From: JADJPO01 sp963724535
Lineage (GTDB): Bacteria; Actinomycetota; Actinomycetes; Actinomycetales; Kineosporiaceae
Assembly: GCA_963724535.1 (NCBI GenBank)
Contig: CAVRVD010000004.1
Span: forward strand, 6,670-70,669
Reading direction: 5' to 3'
DNA length: 64,000 bases
The position numbers were made by a program, and so were the translations under genes. The notes beneath the pieces are model-generated. The model had not been told where the DNA came from. It saw only the letters and a program-made list of their open reading frames with translations, and did not search any database. This document shows positions 1 through 7,836 of the stretch, piece by piece (the stretch's first letter is position 1; the number at the start of each line of letters is the position of its first letter).

Positions 1-2
1 CC

Positions 3-2531
3 GCCGCCCTGGGCGCCGCCCAGGACCGGATGCGCGCGGCCACCGGCCAGGCCGATGCCCTGCTCGAGGAGCTGGTCAGCGTGGCCTCCTCGCTCGTCGA
101 CGCCCCCGCCTCCGCGGCCCTGGTCGAGAATGGCGAGCTGATCCGCAAGGCGTGGACGGCGGGAGCCGCCGGCTGGCACGTGTCCGGTCCGGTGCAAACC
201 GACGGGACCGTGTGCGGTGAGGCGCTGCGTACCGCTCGCCAGGTGCGCACCGGTGGCCGTGCCGAGTCCGGGATCGACCCGTCGGCGGCCTGCTGCCCGG
301 GGGCCCGCTCCCACCTGGCCATCCCGCTGGTGGAGGGCGACCGGGTGCTCGCGGTGCTGTCGCTGACCTCCGAGCAGCGGGACTGGTTCGACTCCGGCGA
401 CGAGTCCGTGGTCGCCGTCCTGGCCGGTGTGGCCGCCCGGGCGCTGGCCGGGGTGCCGCTGCCGCGCGAACCGCACCCAACCCCCACACCCACCGGTGAG
501 CTGCCCGAGCTGCCGCGGGCGTCCCTGCACGGCCTGGGCATGTGGAGCTGGGACGCCGCGAACGGCCGCAGCACCTGCTCGCCGTCGGTCACCACCCTGC
601 TCGGTCTGCAACCCGACGACGACCTCACCCTTGACCACCTGCGCGCCGTGCTGCATCCCGAGGACCTGCCCCGGTTCGAGACGGCGATCACCAGCCAGCT
701 CTCCGGCGGTCCCGGGGTCGCCGACACCTTCCGGATCAGCGGTCCGGACGGGGAGCGCTACGTCCAGGCCTGGGGCGAGCTGCGCCGTCGCGGCAGTGCC
801 CTGGTCGGTGCCTGGGGCGCGGTCGTCGACGTCACCGAACGGGAGCGGCAGGCCACGGCGCTGCGCAGCAGCCTGGCCGGGTTGCGGGCCGCTCAGGAGC
901 TCACCGGGCTCGGTGTGTGGGAGTGGCACCCCCGGGAGGGCCGCCTGGAGTGGTCCCCGGAGATGTTCAAGGTGGTCGGCCTGGAACCGGGCGAGGTGCG
1001 GCCGTCCCTCGAGCTGTGGCGGCGCCTGGTGCATGAGGACGACCGGGAGCGGGCGATGCGCCCGTTCCAGCTCGCCGGGGACGGCGACGTCGGCAGCGTC
1101 GAGACCTTCCGGCTGATCGGCCTGGACGGTCGGACCCGACACGTGCAGTCCTGGTCGACGACCATCCCCACCGACCGGCGGGCCTCCCGCGCCGTGGCCG
1201 GCGCGATCGTCGATGTCACCCGGCAGGTCCGCGACCGGGTGGCGCTGGAGCAGCAGTCCTCCACCGACCCCGTCACCCGCCTGGCCAACCGGGTCGGGTT
1301 CGACCGGCGGATGCAGTGCCTGCTCGCCGACGACAAGCGCGACGTCGGCCTGCTGCTGCTGGACCTGGACCGGTTCAAGCTGGTCAACGACTCCCTCGGC
1401 CACCAGGTCGGCGACCGGCTTCTGGTGGACGCCGCCAAGCGGCTGCAGCGGGTGGTGCCGCCGGACAGCCTGACCGCGCGGATGGGCGGTGACGAGTTCG
1501 TCGTCGTTCCGCCGCCCGGCCTCGGCGAGCACGAGCTGCGTGCCATCGCCCAACAGATCGTCGACGCACTGCGAATGCCCTACTCGCTCGGCGGCGGTGG
1601 GGAGGTGCTGTTCTGTCCGGTCAGCGTGGGCGTGACCAGCACCGCCGGCCGCCAGGTGGACGTCGACGCGCTGCTGTCGGAGGCCGACCTGGCCCTGTAC
1701 CGCGCCAAGGACACCGGCCGGGACCGCTATGTGGTCTTCGACGACGCGCTGCGCCGGCGCGCCCGCGAGCGCCACCGCGCCGAGCAGCTGCTGCGCGCTG
1801 CCCTCGACGAGGACCGCCTGCTGTTGCAGTACCAGCCGATCGTCGACTTCACCCACGGCCGGGTGGTCGGGGCGGAGGCCCTGGTCCGGATGCGGTCCGA
1901 GGACGGCGCCACCCTGCTGCCCCCGGACACCTTCATCGACGTCGCCGAAGACATCGGACTGGTCGTCGAGCTGGACTGCTGGGTGCTGGAGACCGCGCTC
2001 AGCCAGTTGGCCCGCTGGCTCCAGAACGCCCCGCAGGCCCAGGTGCCCTGGCTCGCCGTCAACGTCTCGCCACGGTCGATGGAGCATCCCCGGATCGTGC
2101 GCACCCTGCTCGACGGGCTCCGGATGCGCGCCCTGCCACCGCACCTGATCAAGGTCGAGCTGACCGAGTCGAGCTTCCTGTCCTCGCTCCCCGGCGGCGA
2201 GATGGCCCTGCGCCAGCTGATCCGCTCGCAGATCCCGGTGGGCATCGACGACTTCGGCACCGGGTACTCGGCCTTGGCCTATCTGACCCGTTTCGATCTC
2301 GACTTCATGAAGATCGACCGGTCGTTCGTGAGCTCGGTCGGTCAGGACTCGCGCGCCGACGCGGTGGCCGAGGCGATCGTGGCCCTGGCCCACGCCCACG
2401 GCATGAAGGTCACCGCTGAGGGCATCGAGACTCCCCGCCAGGCGCGCCGGCTGCGCGAGATCGGCTGCGACTTCGCCCAGGGGTACCACTTCGGCCGACC
2501 GGGGGACGCCAGCCGGATCCTGCGTGGTTGA
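3..2531 (+). CDS. GAF-PAS-PAS-GGDEF-EAL cyclic-di-GMP signalling protein (5' partial)
   Basis: Probably makes and/or breaks down cyclic di-GMP in response to a sensed signal. Counted from the first ATG (base 30): GAF-like region about residues 15-140, two PAS folds about 165-275 and 290-400, GGDEF domain about 415-570, EAL domain about 585-830. The GGDEF motif is intact at 486-490 and EAL at 616-618; later EAL signatures (DDFGTGYS, KIDRSFV, AEGIET) are also present, so both activities look possible. No RxxD inhibitory site stands at the usual distance before GGDEF. The frame is open to the left edge and the first residues look like a continuing helix, so the true start is probably upstream. 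No membrane segment is seen in the visible part. The next gene is also a signalling protein, 214 bases downstream. Confidence 0.9.
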   Translation, partial: AALGAAQDRMRAATGQADALLEELVSVASSLVDAPASAALVENGELIRKAWTAGAAGWHVSGPVQTDGTVCGEALRTARQVRTGGRAESGIDPSAACCPGARSHLAIPLVEGDRVLAVLSLTSEQRDWFDSGDESVVAVLAGVAARALAGVPLPREPHPTPTPTGELPELPRASLHGLGMWSWDAANGRSTCSPSVTTLLGLQPDDDLTLDHLRAVLHPEDLPRFETAITSQLSGGPGVADTFRISGPDGERYVQAWGELRRRGSALVGAWGAVVDVTERERQATALRSSLAGLRAAQELTGLGVWEWHPREGRLEWSPEMFKVVGLEPGEVRPSLELWRRLVHEDDRERAMRPFQLAGDGDVGSVETFRLIGLDGRTRHVQSWSTTIPTDRRASRAVAGAIVDVTRQVRDRVALEQQSSTDPVTRLANRVGFDRRMQCLLADDKRDVGLLLLDLDRFKLVNDSLGHQVGDRLLVDAAKRLQRVVPPDSLTARMGGDEFVVVPPPGLGEHELRAIAQQIVDALRMPYSLGGGGEVLFCPVSVGVTSTAGRQVDVDALLSEADLALYRAKDTGRDRYVVFDDALRRRARERHRAEQLLRAALDEDRLLLQYQPIVDFTHGRVVGAEALVRMRSEDGATLLPPDTFIDVAEDIGLVVELDCWVLETALSQLARWLQNAPQAQVPWLAVNVSPRSMEHPRIVRTLLDGLRMRALPPHLIKVELTESSFLSSLPGGEMALRQLIRSQIPVGIDDFGTGYSALAYLTRFDLDFMKIDRSFVSSVGQDSRADAVAEAIVALAHAHGMKVTAEGIETPRQARRLREIGCDFAQGYHFGRPGDASRILRG

Positions 2532-2745
2532 GCGCGGGTGCGGACCCTCGGGCAGGTCGCCCCGTCGACGCATGTGTGGCCTGCCCGGGTGCCGCGCCGG
2601 CCTGGTGCCGGCGTCGGACGTGGGGCATCGTGCTGCAGAACGTGCCATTCCCACTACGGTGAGCACGTTGGCGGCGCCCGCCCACGGCGCCCGGTGACAC
2701 CGAGCAGGCCGGTGACGCCGCAGAGGGGGGTCTCGAGGCGCAATC

Positions 2746-4611
2746 ATGGGTCGTGAGGCGCTCCTGGCGGTCGGCCTGCTCATCGGCGGCGCCGGCTACC
2801 TGATGCTGGCCGGCTACGTCTGGCGGCGCCGGCACACGCCCACCGCCCCGGCCCTGCTCATGTCGGTGCTGGGCATCGCGATCTGGACCGTGGCCTACGC
2901 CATAGAAATGACAACGAGGACCTTCGACGCGGCCGCGGTCTGGTCGACCGTCAAGTACCTCGGCATCGTCATGGTGCCCGGATCTCTGCTGGCGTTCGCG
3001 ATCGACTACACCTCCCGGCATCGGCGGGTGACTCGTCGCGGAGTCATCCTGCTCGCGATCGAGCCCACCCTGGTGATGCTCGTCTTGTGCACCCCACTGC
3101 GGGGGCTGATGCTCACCTACGACCCGTTGGAGGCGACGGAGTACACCAAATGGCCGGTGCCCAGCCCGCAGCCGCTGTTCTGGGTGCATACGGCCTACAG
3201 CTACACCGTGCTGCTCAGTGCCCTCGCGCTGACCACGCTGCGCCTGGCCCGCCTGGCCCGGCCCTACCGGCGACCAGCCGTCCTGGCCATGGGCACCTCG
3301 CTGCTGGCCCTGGGCGGCAACGCCTACTTCAACATCGCCTACCCGAAGTGGGTCATCGACCCGACGCCGTTGCTGTTCACGCTGTTGACGGGCACGTTGG
3401 TCTGGGGCCTGTTCCGGATGCGGCTGATCGACCTGGTGCCGATCGCCCGCGGCGCCGTCTTCGACCAGCTCACCGACGCCGTCCTGGTGCTCGACGCCTA
3501 CAACCGGGTGCTGGACGCCAATCCTGCCTCCGCCGGGCTGTTCGGGCTGCCCCGAGGCCAGCTGATCGGGCGGTCCGTGGACGACGTGCTGCCGCCGGCG
3601 GCCGAACTGCTCGCGTCCCACCAGCCCGGCGCCGTCCGTCGGGTCGACATCCCCACCACCGCCGACCATCTCGGCCAGAGGGACAACGGGGCGGTCCACC
3701 TCGAGGTCAGCCTGTCCTCGGTGGTCGACAGCGCGGGCCTGGAGGCCGGGCGGGTGATGATGCTGCGCGACGTCACCCGACGCACCGAGACCGAGCACCG
3801 GTTGCGGGACATGCTCGAGGCGGAGACCCATCTCGCCTCGGTACTGCAGACCAGCCTGCGCCCGGCGTCGCTGCCGGACGTGCCCCGGCTCATGCTCGCC
3901 GCCCGGTCGCTGCCCGCCGGCCAGGGCAACCAGGTCAGCGGTGACTTCTACGACGTGCACCAGGCCCTGGGCGGGGACTGGGCCATGGTGCTCGGTGACG
4001 TGGCCGGAAAGGGCGTGCACGCCGCGGTCGTGACCTCGATGGCCCGCTACACCGTGCGGGCGCTGAGTGCCCAGGGGTTCACCCCACGCCAGGTGGTCGA
4101 GCAGCTCAACCAGGCCCTGCTGGTCGACACCGGCCCGGAACGCTTCTGCACCATGGTCTATGCGCGGATCGGGGAGCGGGAGACGCCGACTGCGGACGGT
4201 CTGCCCAGCGAGGCGCTGCCCGGTGTCCGGGTCACCCTGACCCTGTCCGGTCATCCGCCCCCGCTGGTGCGCCGGCTGGACGGGTCGATCGAGGCCGTCG
4301 GGCGCACCGGGACGGCGCTGGGCATCATCTCAGTGCTCAAGCTGGAGGAGACCGTCGTCGACCTGCTGCCCGGCGAGGTTCTGCTCGCCTACACCGACGG
4401 GGTCACCGAGGCCCGCCGGGACCGGGTCGAGTTCGGCGAGGAACGCCTGGCCTGGGTGCTCGCCTCGGCGGCGTCCGGGCTGCGCGGACGGACCGGGTCG
4501 GCCGCGGCCTCGCTGGTCGCCAACGCGGTCGCCGACCGGGTGATGGACGCCGTCACCGACTTCGCGCCGAGCCGCGACGACATCGCCGTCCTGGTGCTCG
4601 CGGTCTGCTGA
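2746..4611 (+). CDS. Membrane 7TM-PAS-SpoIIE/PP2C serine phosphatase
   Basis: A membrane-anchored regulatory phosphatase of the SpoIIE/RsbU type, which usually dephosphorylates an anti-sigma-factor antagonist. The first ~230 residues hold about seven hydrophobic segments like the 7TM N-terminus of sensor kinases. A PAS fold follows at about 240-345 and a PP2C-type SpoIIE domain at about 385-615. Metal-binding acidic residues are visible: GDFYD (D400), GDVAGKG (D418), TDGVTEAR, and RDDIAVL near the C-terminus. The ATG lies about 15 bases after a GAGGGGGG run. It follows the GGDEF/EAL gene on the same strand, but the 214-base gap suggests its own promoter. No anti-sigma factor or STAS gene is nearby, so the target is unknown. 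Confidence 0.88.
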   Translation: MGREALLAVGLLIGGAGYLMLAGYVWRRRHTPTAPALLMSVLGIAIWTVAYAIEMTTRTFDAAAVWSTVKYLGIVMVPGSLLAFAIDYTSRHRRVTRRGVILLAIEPTLVMLVLCTPLRGLMLTYDPLEATEYTKWPVPSPQPLFWVHTAYSYTVLLSALALTTLRLARLARPYRRPAVLAMGTSLLALGGNAYFNIAYPKWVIDPTPLLFTLLTGTLVWGLFRMRLIDLVPIARGAVFDQLTDAVLVLDAYNRVLDANPASAGLFGLPRGQLIGRSVDDVLPPAAELLASHQPGAVRRVDIPTTADHLGQRDNGAVHLEVSLSSVVDSAGLEAGRVMMLRDVTRRTETEHRLRDMLEAETHLASVLQTSLRPASLPDVPRLMLAARSLPAGQGNQVSGDFYDVHQALGGDWAMVLGDVAGKGVHAAVVTSMARYTVRALSAQGFTPRQVVEQLNQALLVDTGPERFCTMVYARIGERETPTADGLPSEALPGVRVTLTLSGHPPPLVRRLDGSIEAVGRTGTALGIISVLKLEETVVDLLPGEVLLAYTDGVTEARRDRVEFGEERLAWVLASAASGLRGRTGSAAASLVANAVADRVMDAVTDFAPSRDDIAVLVLAVC

Positions 4612-4696
4612 ACGGATCAGCCCGGTAGGTCGTCCGGGCCGCGTGCAGCACGGCCCGCCGGGCCAGCTCCTTGAAGAAGCTGACTAGGCTCGGGCG

Positions 4697-6127
4697 GTGT
4701 CCTCGTCCGCCCCTCGCCTGCCGCCGGACGCCGCGACCGGGCTGCCCCGGATCGACCCTGCCGACCTGGACCGGGCGCTGGCGGTGCTGGCCGCCGTCCA
4801 GGACCTGCCCGCCGGCCACGCCGATGCGGTGACCGTTCGGCGAGCTACAGCGCGGATCTACAAGCAGCACAAGCAGGATCGGCGCGCGGCCCGGCGGGCG
4901 CAGGTGCAGGCCGCGGACGCCGCCGTGCTGGCCGCGACCGCCACGGGCTCCCCGCAGCGCATCGACGACGAGACCGCGGCAGCACCGTTGGTCTCGGGGA
5001 CCGGTGCGTCGGCGGGGGAGTATCGGCGGCCGCGGCCCTGCTACATCTGCAAGGGCGAGTACATCCGGGTCGACGCCTTCTACCACCAGCTCTGCCCGGA
5101 CTGCGCCGCGTTCAGCCACGCCAAACGCCAGGCCCGCACCGACCTGGCCGGTCGGCGGGCGCTGCCCACGATCACCACCCGGTTCCCCCACGACGCCGCG
5201 CGCCGATTCGCCGTCTGCCCGGACTCGGCCGACTGGGGGCACCGGCTACGAATCGTCGGCATCGACCTGCGCGATCCCGCCCAGGTCGTTGCGCTGACCG
5301 AGACCGTCTCGGCAGCAGGGCCTTTGGACATCCTGATCAACAACGCGGCACAGACCGTGCGACGCACACCCGGCGCCTACGCCGCGTTGGTGGCGGCCGA
5401 GGCCGAGCCGCTGCCCGCCGCGGTGGCCGCCTGCGGGGTACAGGTGCTCGCCTTCGACCGGGTCAGCCGGGCCCATCCGGTGGCCCTGTCCGGGTCGCTG
5501 CAGGCCCACCCCAGCCTGCATTCGCCCGCCGGCGGTGGCCAGGAGCTGAGCCGGCTTGCCATGACGGCCGGTGCCGCCTCGCTGGCGCGGCACGAGGCCG
5601 GCACCGCGGTCGACGCCGGGGGTCTGCTGCCGGACGTCACCGCGGTGAACAGCTGGACTCAGGTGCTGGGTGAGGTCGACCCGCTGGAGCTGCTCGAGGT
5701 GCACCTGTGCAACACCGCGGCGCCGTTCATCCTCGTCGACCGGCTACGCCCGGCCCTGGCGGCCAGCCCGGCACGGCGCCGGTACGTCGTCAACGTCTCG
5801 GCCATGGAGGGGGTCTTCGGACGCGGGTACAAGGGCGCCGGGCATCCGCACACCAACATGGCCAAGGCCGCGCTGAACATGATGGTGCGCACCGGTGCGG
5901 CGGAGCTGTTCCGGACCGACCGGATCCTGATGACCGCGGTGGACACCGGCTGGATCACCGACGAGCGGCCGCACCACACCAAGGTGCGACTGGCCGGGGC
6001 GGGGTTCAAGGCGCCACTCGACCTGGTCGACGGCGCCGCCAGGGTCTACGACCCGATCGTGCGGGGCGAGGCCGGCCTCGACCTGTACGGGGTGTTCCTC
6101 AAGGACTACCGGCCGTCCCGATGGTGA
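4697..6127 (+). CDS. SDR-family protein with zinc-knuckle N-terminus and missing NAD(P)-binding loop
   Basis: Short-chain dehydrogenase/reductase-like protein of 476 residues with a GTG start. The N-terminal ~110 residues are helical, followed by a paired CxxC site (C115/C118 and C133/C136), probably zinc-binding. The SDR-like part retains LDILINNAAQT, the catalytic-type S(A)MEG region, Y(K)GAGHPHTNMAKAALNM and VDTGWITDE. The glycine-rich loop (TGxxxGxG type) expected between the zinc site and the TTRFP strand is absent: the sequence runs directly from GRRAL to PTITTRFP at residue ~156. From memory, relatives have about 20 extra residues here that hold the cofactor loop and first helix. The frame is preserved, so this looks like an in-frame deletion that should prevent normal cofactor binding. 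Confidence 0.8.
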   Translation: MSSSAPRLPPDAATGLPRIDPADLDRALAVLAAVQDLPAGHADAVTVRRATARIYKQHKQDRRAARRAQVQAADAAVLAATATGSPQRIDDETAAAPLVSGTGASAGEYRRPRPCYICKGEYIRVDAFYHQLCPDCAAFSHAKRQARTDLAGRRALPTITTRFPHDAARRFAVCPDSADWGHRLRIVGIDLRDPAQVVALTETVSAAGPLDILINNAAQTVRRTPGAYAALVAAEAEPLPAAVAACGVQVLAFDRVSRAHPVALSGSLQAHPSLHSPAGGGQELSRLAMTAGAASLARHEAGTAVDAGGLLPDVTAVNSWTQVLGEVDPLELLEVHLCNTAAPFILVDRLRPALAASPARRRYVVNVSAMEGVFGRGYKGAGHPHTNMAKAALNMMVRTGAAELFRTDRILMTAVDTGWITDERPHHTKVRLAGAGFKAPLDLVDGAARVYDPIVRGEAGLDLYGVFLKDYRPSRW

Positions 6128-6248
6128 CGGCGCATCGAGGGCGCGGCGTATGCCGTCGGATCACCAGGGCGGTCCGGGTGGGCGCCGACCGACAGGGGGA
6201 TCGGACTTTGGCCCGAACGTCCGAGGGCGGGCAGCCGTCCACGAGATG

Positions 6249-6263
6249 ACTACTACGAGTAGT
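6249..6263. repeat. Short perfect inverted repeat ACTACT-acg-AGTAGT
   Basis: Six-base arms around a 3-base centre in the 255-base gap between the converging SDR and DoxX-like genes. It could be a protein-binding site or chance. No gene starts next to it. Confidence 0.25.
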
Positions 6264-6321
6264 GTTCTGATTACTGAAAGTTGCAGAAGCGACCTTCCGG
6301 TCGCCGCGCCACTGGGCGCCA

Positions 6322-6379
6322 CGAGACCACGGCCGGCGGCGGCGGCCCCCGACGCCCGCCGCCGGCCGTGCTGGTCTCG
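6322..6379. terminator. GC-rich hairpin between converging genes
   Basis: Arms CGAGACCACGGCCGGCGGCGG and its near-perfect complement ending GGTCTCG pair over about 20 bp with a 2-3 base bulge. The hairpin covers the 3' end of the minus-strand DoxX-like gene region and lies downstream of the plus-strand SDR gene, the right place for a shared terminator. There is no U-tract, as is usual in high-GC actinobacteria. Confidence 0.55.
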
Positions 6380-6381
6380 GT

Positions 6382-6759
6382 TCAGGCCAGCGGCACCGGG
6401 CCGAACCGCAGGATGGCGACGACCACGGCGATCAGACCCAGCACCACGGCGGGCACCATCTGAGCGGCGGGATCCTTGATCTGAACGTGCTTGGCCACCG
6501 CCCCGACCATGACCAGGAAGAGGCCGAGTGCCGCAAACGGTGCCAGTGGGTCGGCGGACTCGGTGACGGCGGGCAGCAGCACCCCGAGGGCGCCCAGCGT
6601 CTCGACCGCGCCGATGGTCTTGAACTGGGTGTCCGAGACCGTCCCGGCCCAGCGCATCGACGGCGCCACCTTCGCCCGGGGGCGGGCCAGCTTCATCACG
6701 CCGGCGCCGAGGAAGGCGACGCCGAGCAGCGCCTGCAGAATCCACGCAAGAGTGTCCAT
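6382..6759 (-). CDS. DoxX-like small membrane protein
   Basis: A 125-residue integral membrane protein with four hydrophobic segments, at about residues 5-22, 45-65, 70-90 and 98-118. The pattern (G.GxMKLARP after helix 1, then GALGVLLP) matches the DoxX_2 family of small membrane proteins whose biochemical role is poorly defined; some relatives work in sulfur or redox metabolism. An in-frame GTG immediately precedes the chosen ATG and would add one residue. It is a single gene, divergent from the FKBP lipoprotein gene with about 110 bases between their starts. Confidence 0.75.
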   Translation of the reverse strand: MDTLAWILQALLGVAFLGAGVMKLARPRAKVAPSMRWAGTVSDTQFKTIGAVETLGALGVLLPAVTESADPLAPFAALGLFLVMVGAVAKHVQIKDPAAQMVPAVVLGLIAVVVAILRFGPVPLA

Positions 6760-6872
6760 CACTCGACAGTAGTCCGTTGTTCAACTACGCCGCGCTCGGC
6801 CCGGTCGCGGTACGGCATGCCTGCTCGGTTAGCGTGAGGTCCGACCCGTTCACCGCAACCGTCGAGGTACCC

Positions 6873-7808
6873 GTGCCCCTTCGCCCCGCGTTCTCCCGGC
6901 TCACCGTCCTGCCCGTCCTGCTGGTCGCGCTCGCGACCGGCTGCAGCTCGTCCGACACCTCCACGGCCTCCTCCTCCGGCGCCGCCTCGGCGGCGCCGTC
7001 CGCCACGACCGACGTGTCGGTCAGTGGCGGCGTCGGCGACAAGCCGACCCTCACCGTCCCCGAGGACGCCGCACCCACGCAGCTGGTCACCGAGGTGCTT
7101 ACCACCGGTTCCGGGGACGTCGTGGGCAAGGGTGACCTGCTCGTCGCCGACTACCTGGGCCAGACCTGGGAGCCGAAGGACGGCGAGGTCAACGTCTTCG
7201 ACAACTCCTACGACCGCGGCCAGCCGGCCGCCTTCCCGATCGGCGTCGGCCGAGTGATCGAGGGATGGGACGCCGGCCTGGTCGGGCAGAAGATCGGCTC
7301 CCGGGTCCTGCTGTCGGTCCCACCGGCGCAGGCCTATGGCACCGACCCGGCCGGGCACGAGCTGGGCGGGCAGACCCTGCTCTTCGTCGTCGACCTGCTC
7401 GACTCCTACCCGGCCACCGCCGCCGCCGACGGCACGCCCGTCACTGAGATGCCGGACGGCTTCCCGACGGTCAGCTCCGAGTCGGGCAACGAACCGTCGA
7501 TCACCTCGGTGGAGGGGATCAGCGCCCCGAAGCAGAACCGTTCCACGCTGCTCCTGGACGGCGCGGGCGAGGCCATCGCGTCCGACAAGACCCTGGTCCT
7601 GCAGGTGGTCCAGACCGATGTCGCCACCGGCACGAAGACCCAGAAGACGTGGGGCGGAGCCGGTTTGGAGTCAGCTCCGGCTAGCGGGGTGATCGAGCTC
7701 GCTCCCGTCCTGAAGGGCCGCAAGGTCGGCAGTCGGGCGCTGGTGGTGACCGCCGACACGGGCAACGGCAGCGCCGTCCTCGTGGTCGACGTGGTCGGCC
7801 AGTTCTGA
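6873..7808 (+). CDS. FKBP-type peptidyl-prolyl isomerase lipoprotein
   Basis: Predicted exported folding catalyst of 311 residues. The GTG start at 6873 is chosen because it gives a clean lipoprotein signal: a short basic head (MPLRP), a hydrophobic stretch, then the lipobox LATGC. The frame is open upstream, but that extension would bury the signal peptide. A serine/alanine-rich linker leads to one good FKBP domain, with the GxGxVIEGWDxGLVGQKxGS core and a VPPAQAYG loop. A second, weaker FKBP-like repeat follows (about residues 210-311, ending VLVVDVVGQF) and lacks the same core. Two-domain FKBP lipoproteins are common in actinobacteria; the second domain is probably a non-catalytic partner or chaperone domain. 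Confidence 0.85.
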   Translation: MPLRPAFSRLTVLPVLLVALATGCSSSDTSTASSSGAASAAPSATTDVSVSGGVGDKPTLTVPEDAAPTQLVTEVLTTGSGDVVGKGDLLVADYLGQTWEPKDGEVNVFDNSYDRGQPAAFPIGVGRVIEGWDAGLVGQKIGSRVLLSVPPAQAYGTDPAGHELGGQTLLFVVDLLDSYPATAAADGTPVTEMPDGFPTVSSESGNEPSITSVEGISAPKQNRSTLLLDGAGEAIASDKTLVLQVVQTDVATGTKTQKTWGGAGLESAPASGVIELAPVLKGRKVGSRALVVTADTGNGSAVLVVDVVGQF

Positions 7809-7836
7809 GCCGCGCGGAAACGGAACGGGAACCGGC

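Noticed and set aside
2410..4254. A 614-codon minus-strand open frame opposite the SpoIIE gene
   Set aside because: Antisense shadow with biased composition; the plus-strand frame has clear domains.
4635..4657. Possible terminator after the SpoIIE gene
   Set aside because: The arms almost touch and pair only with a bulge, leaving a one-base loop; too weak to call.
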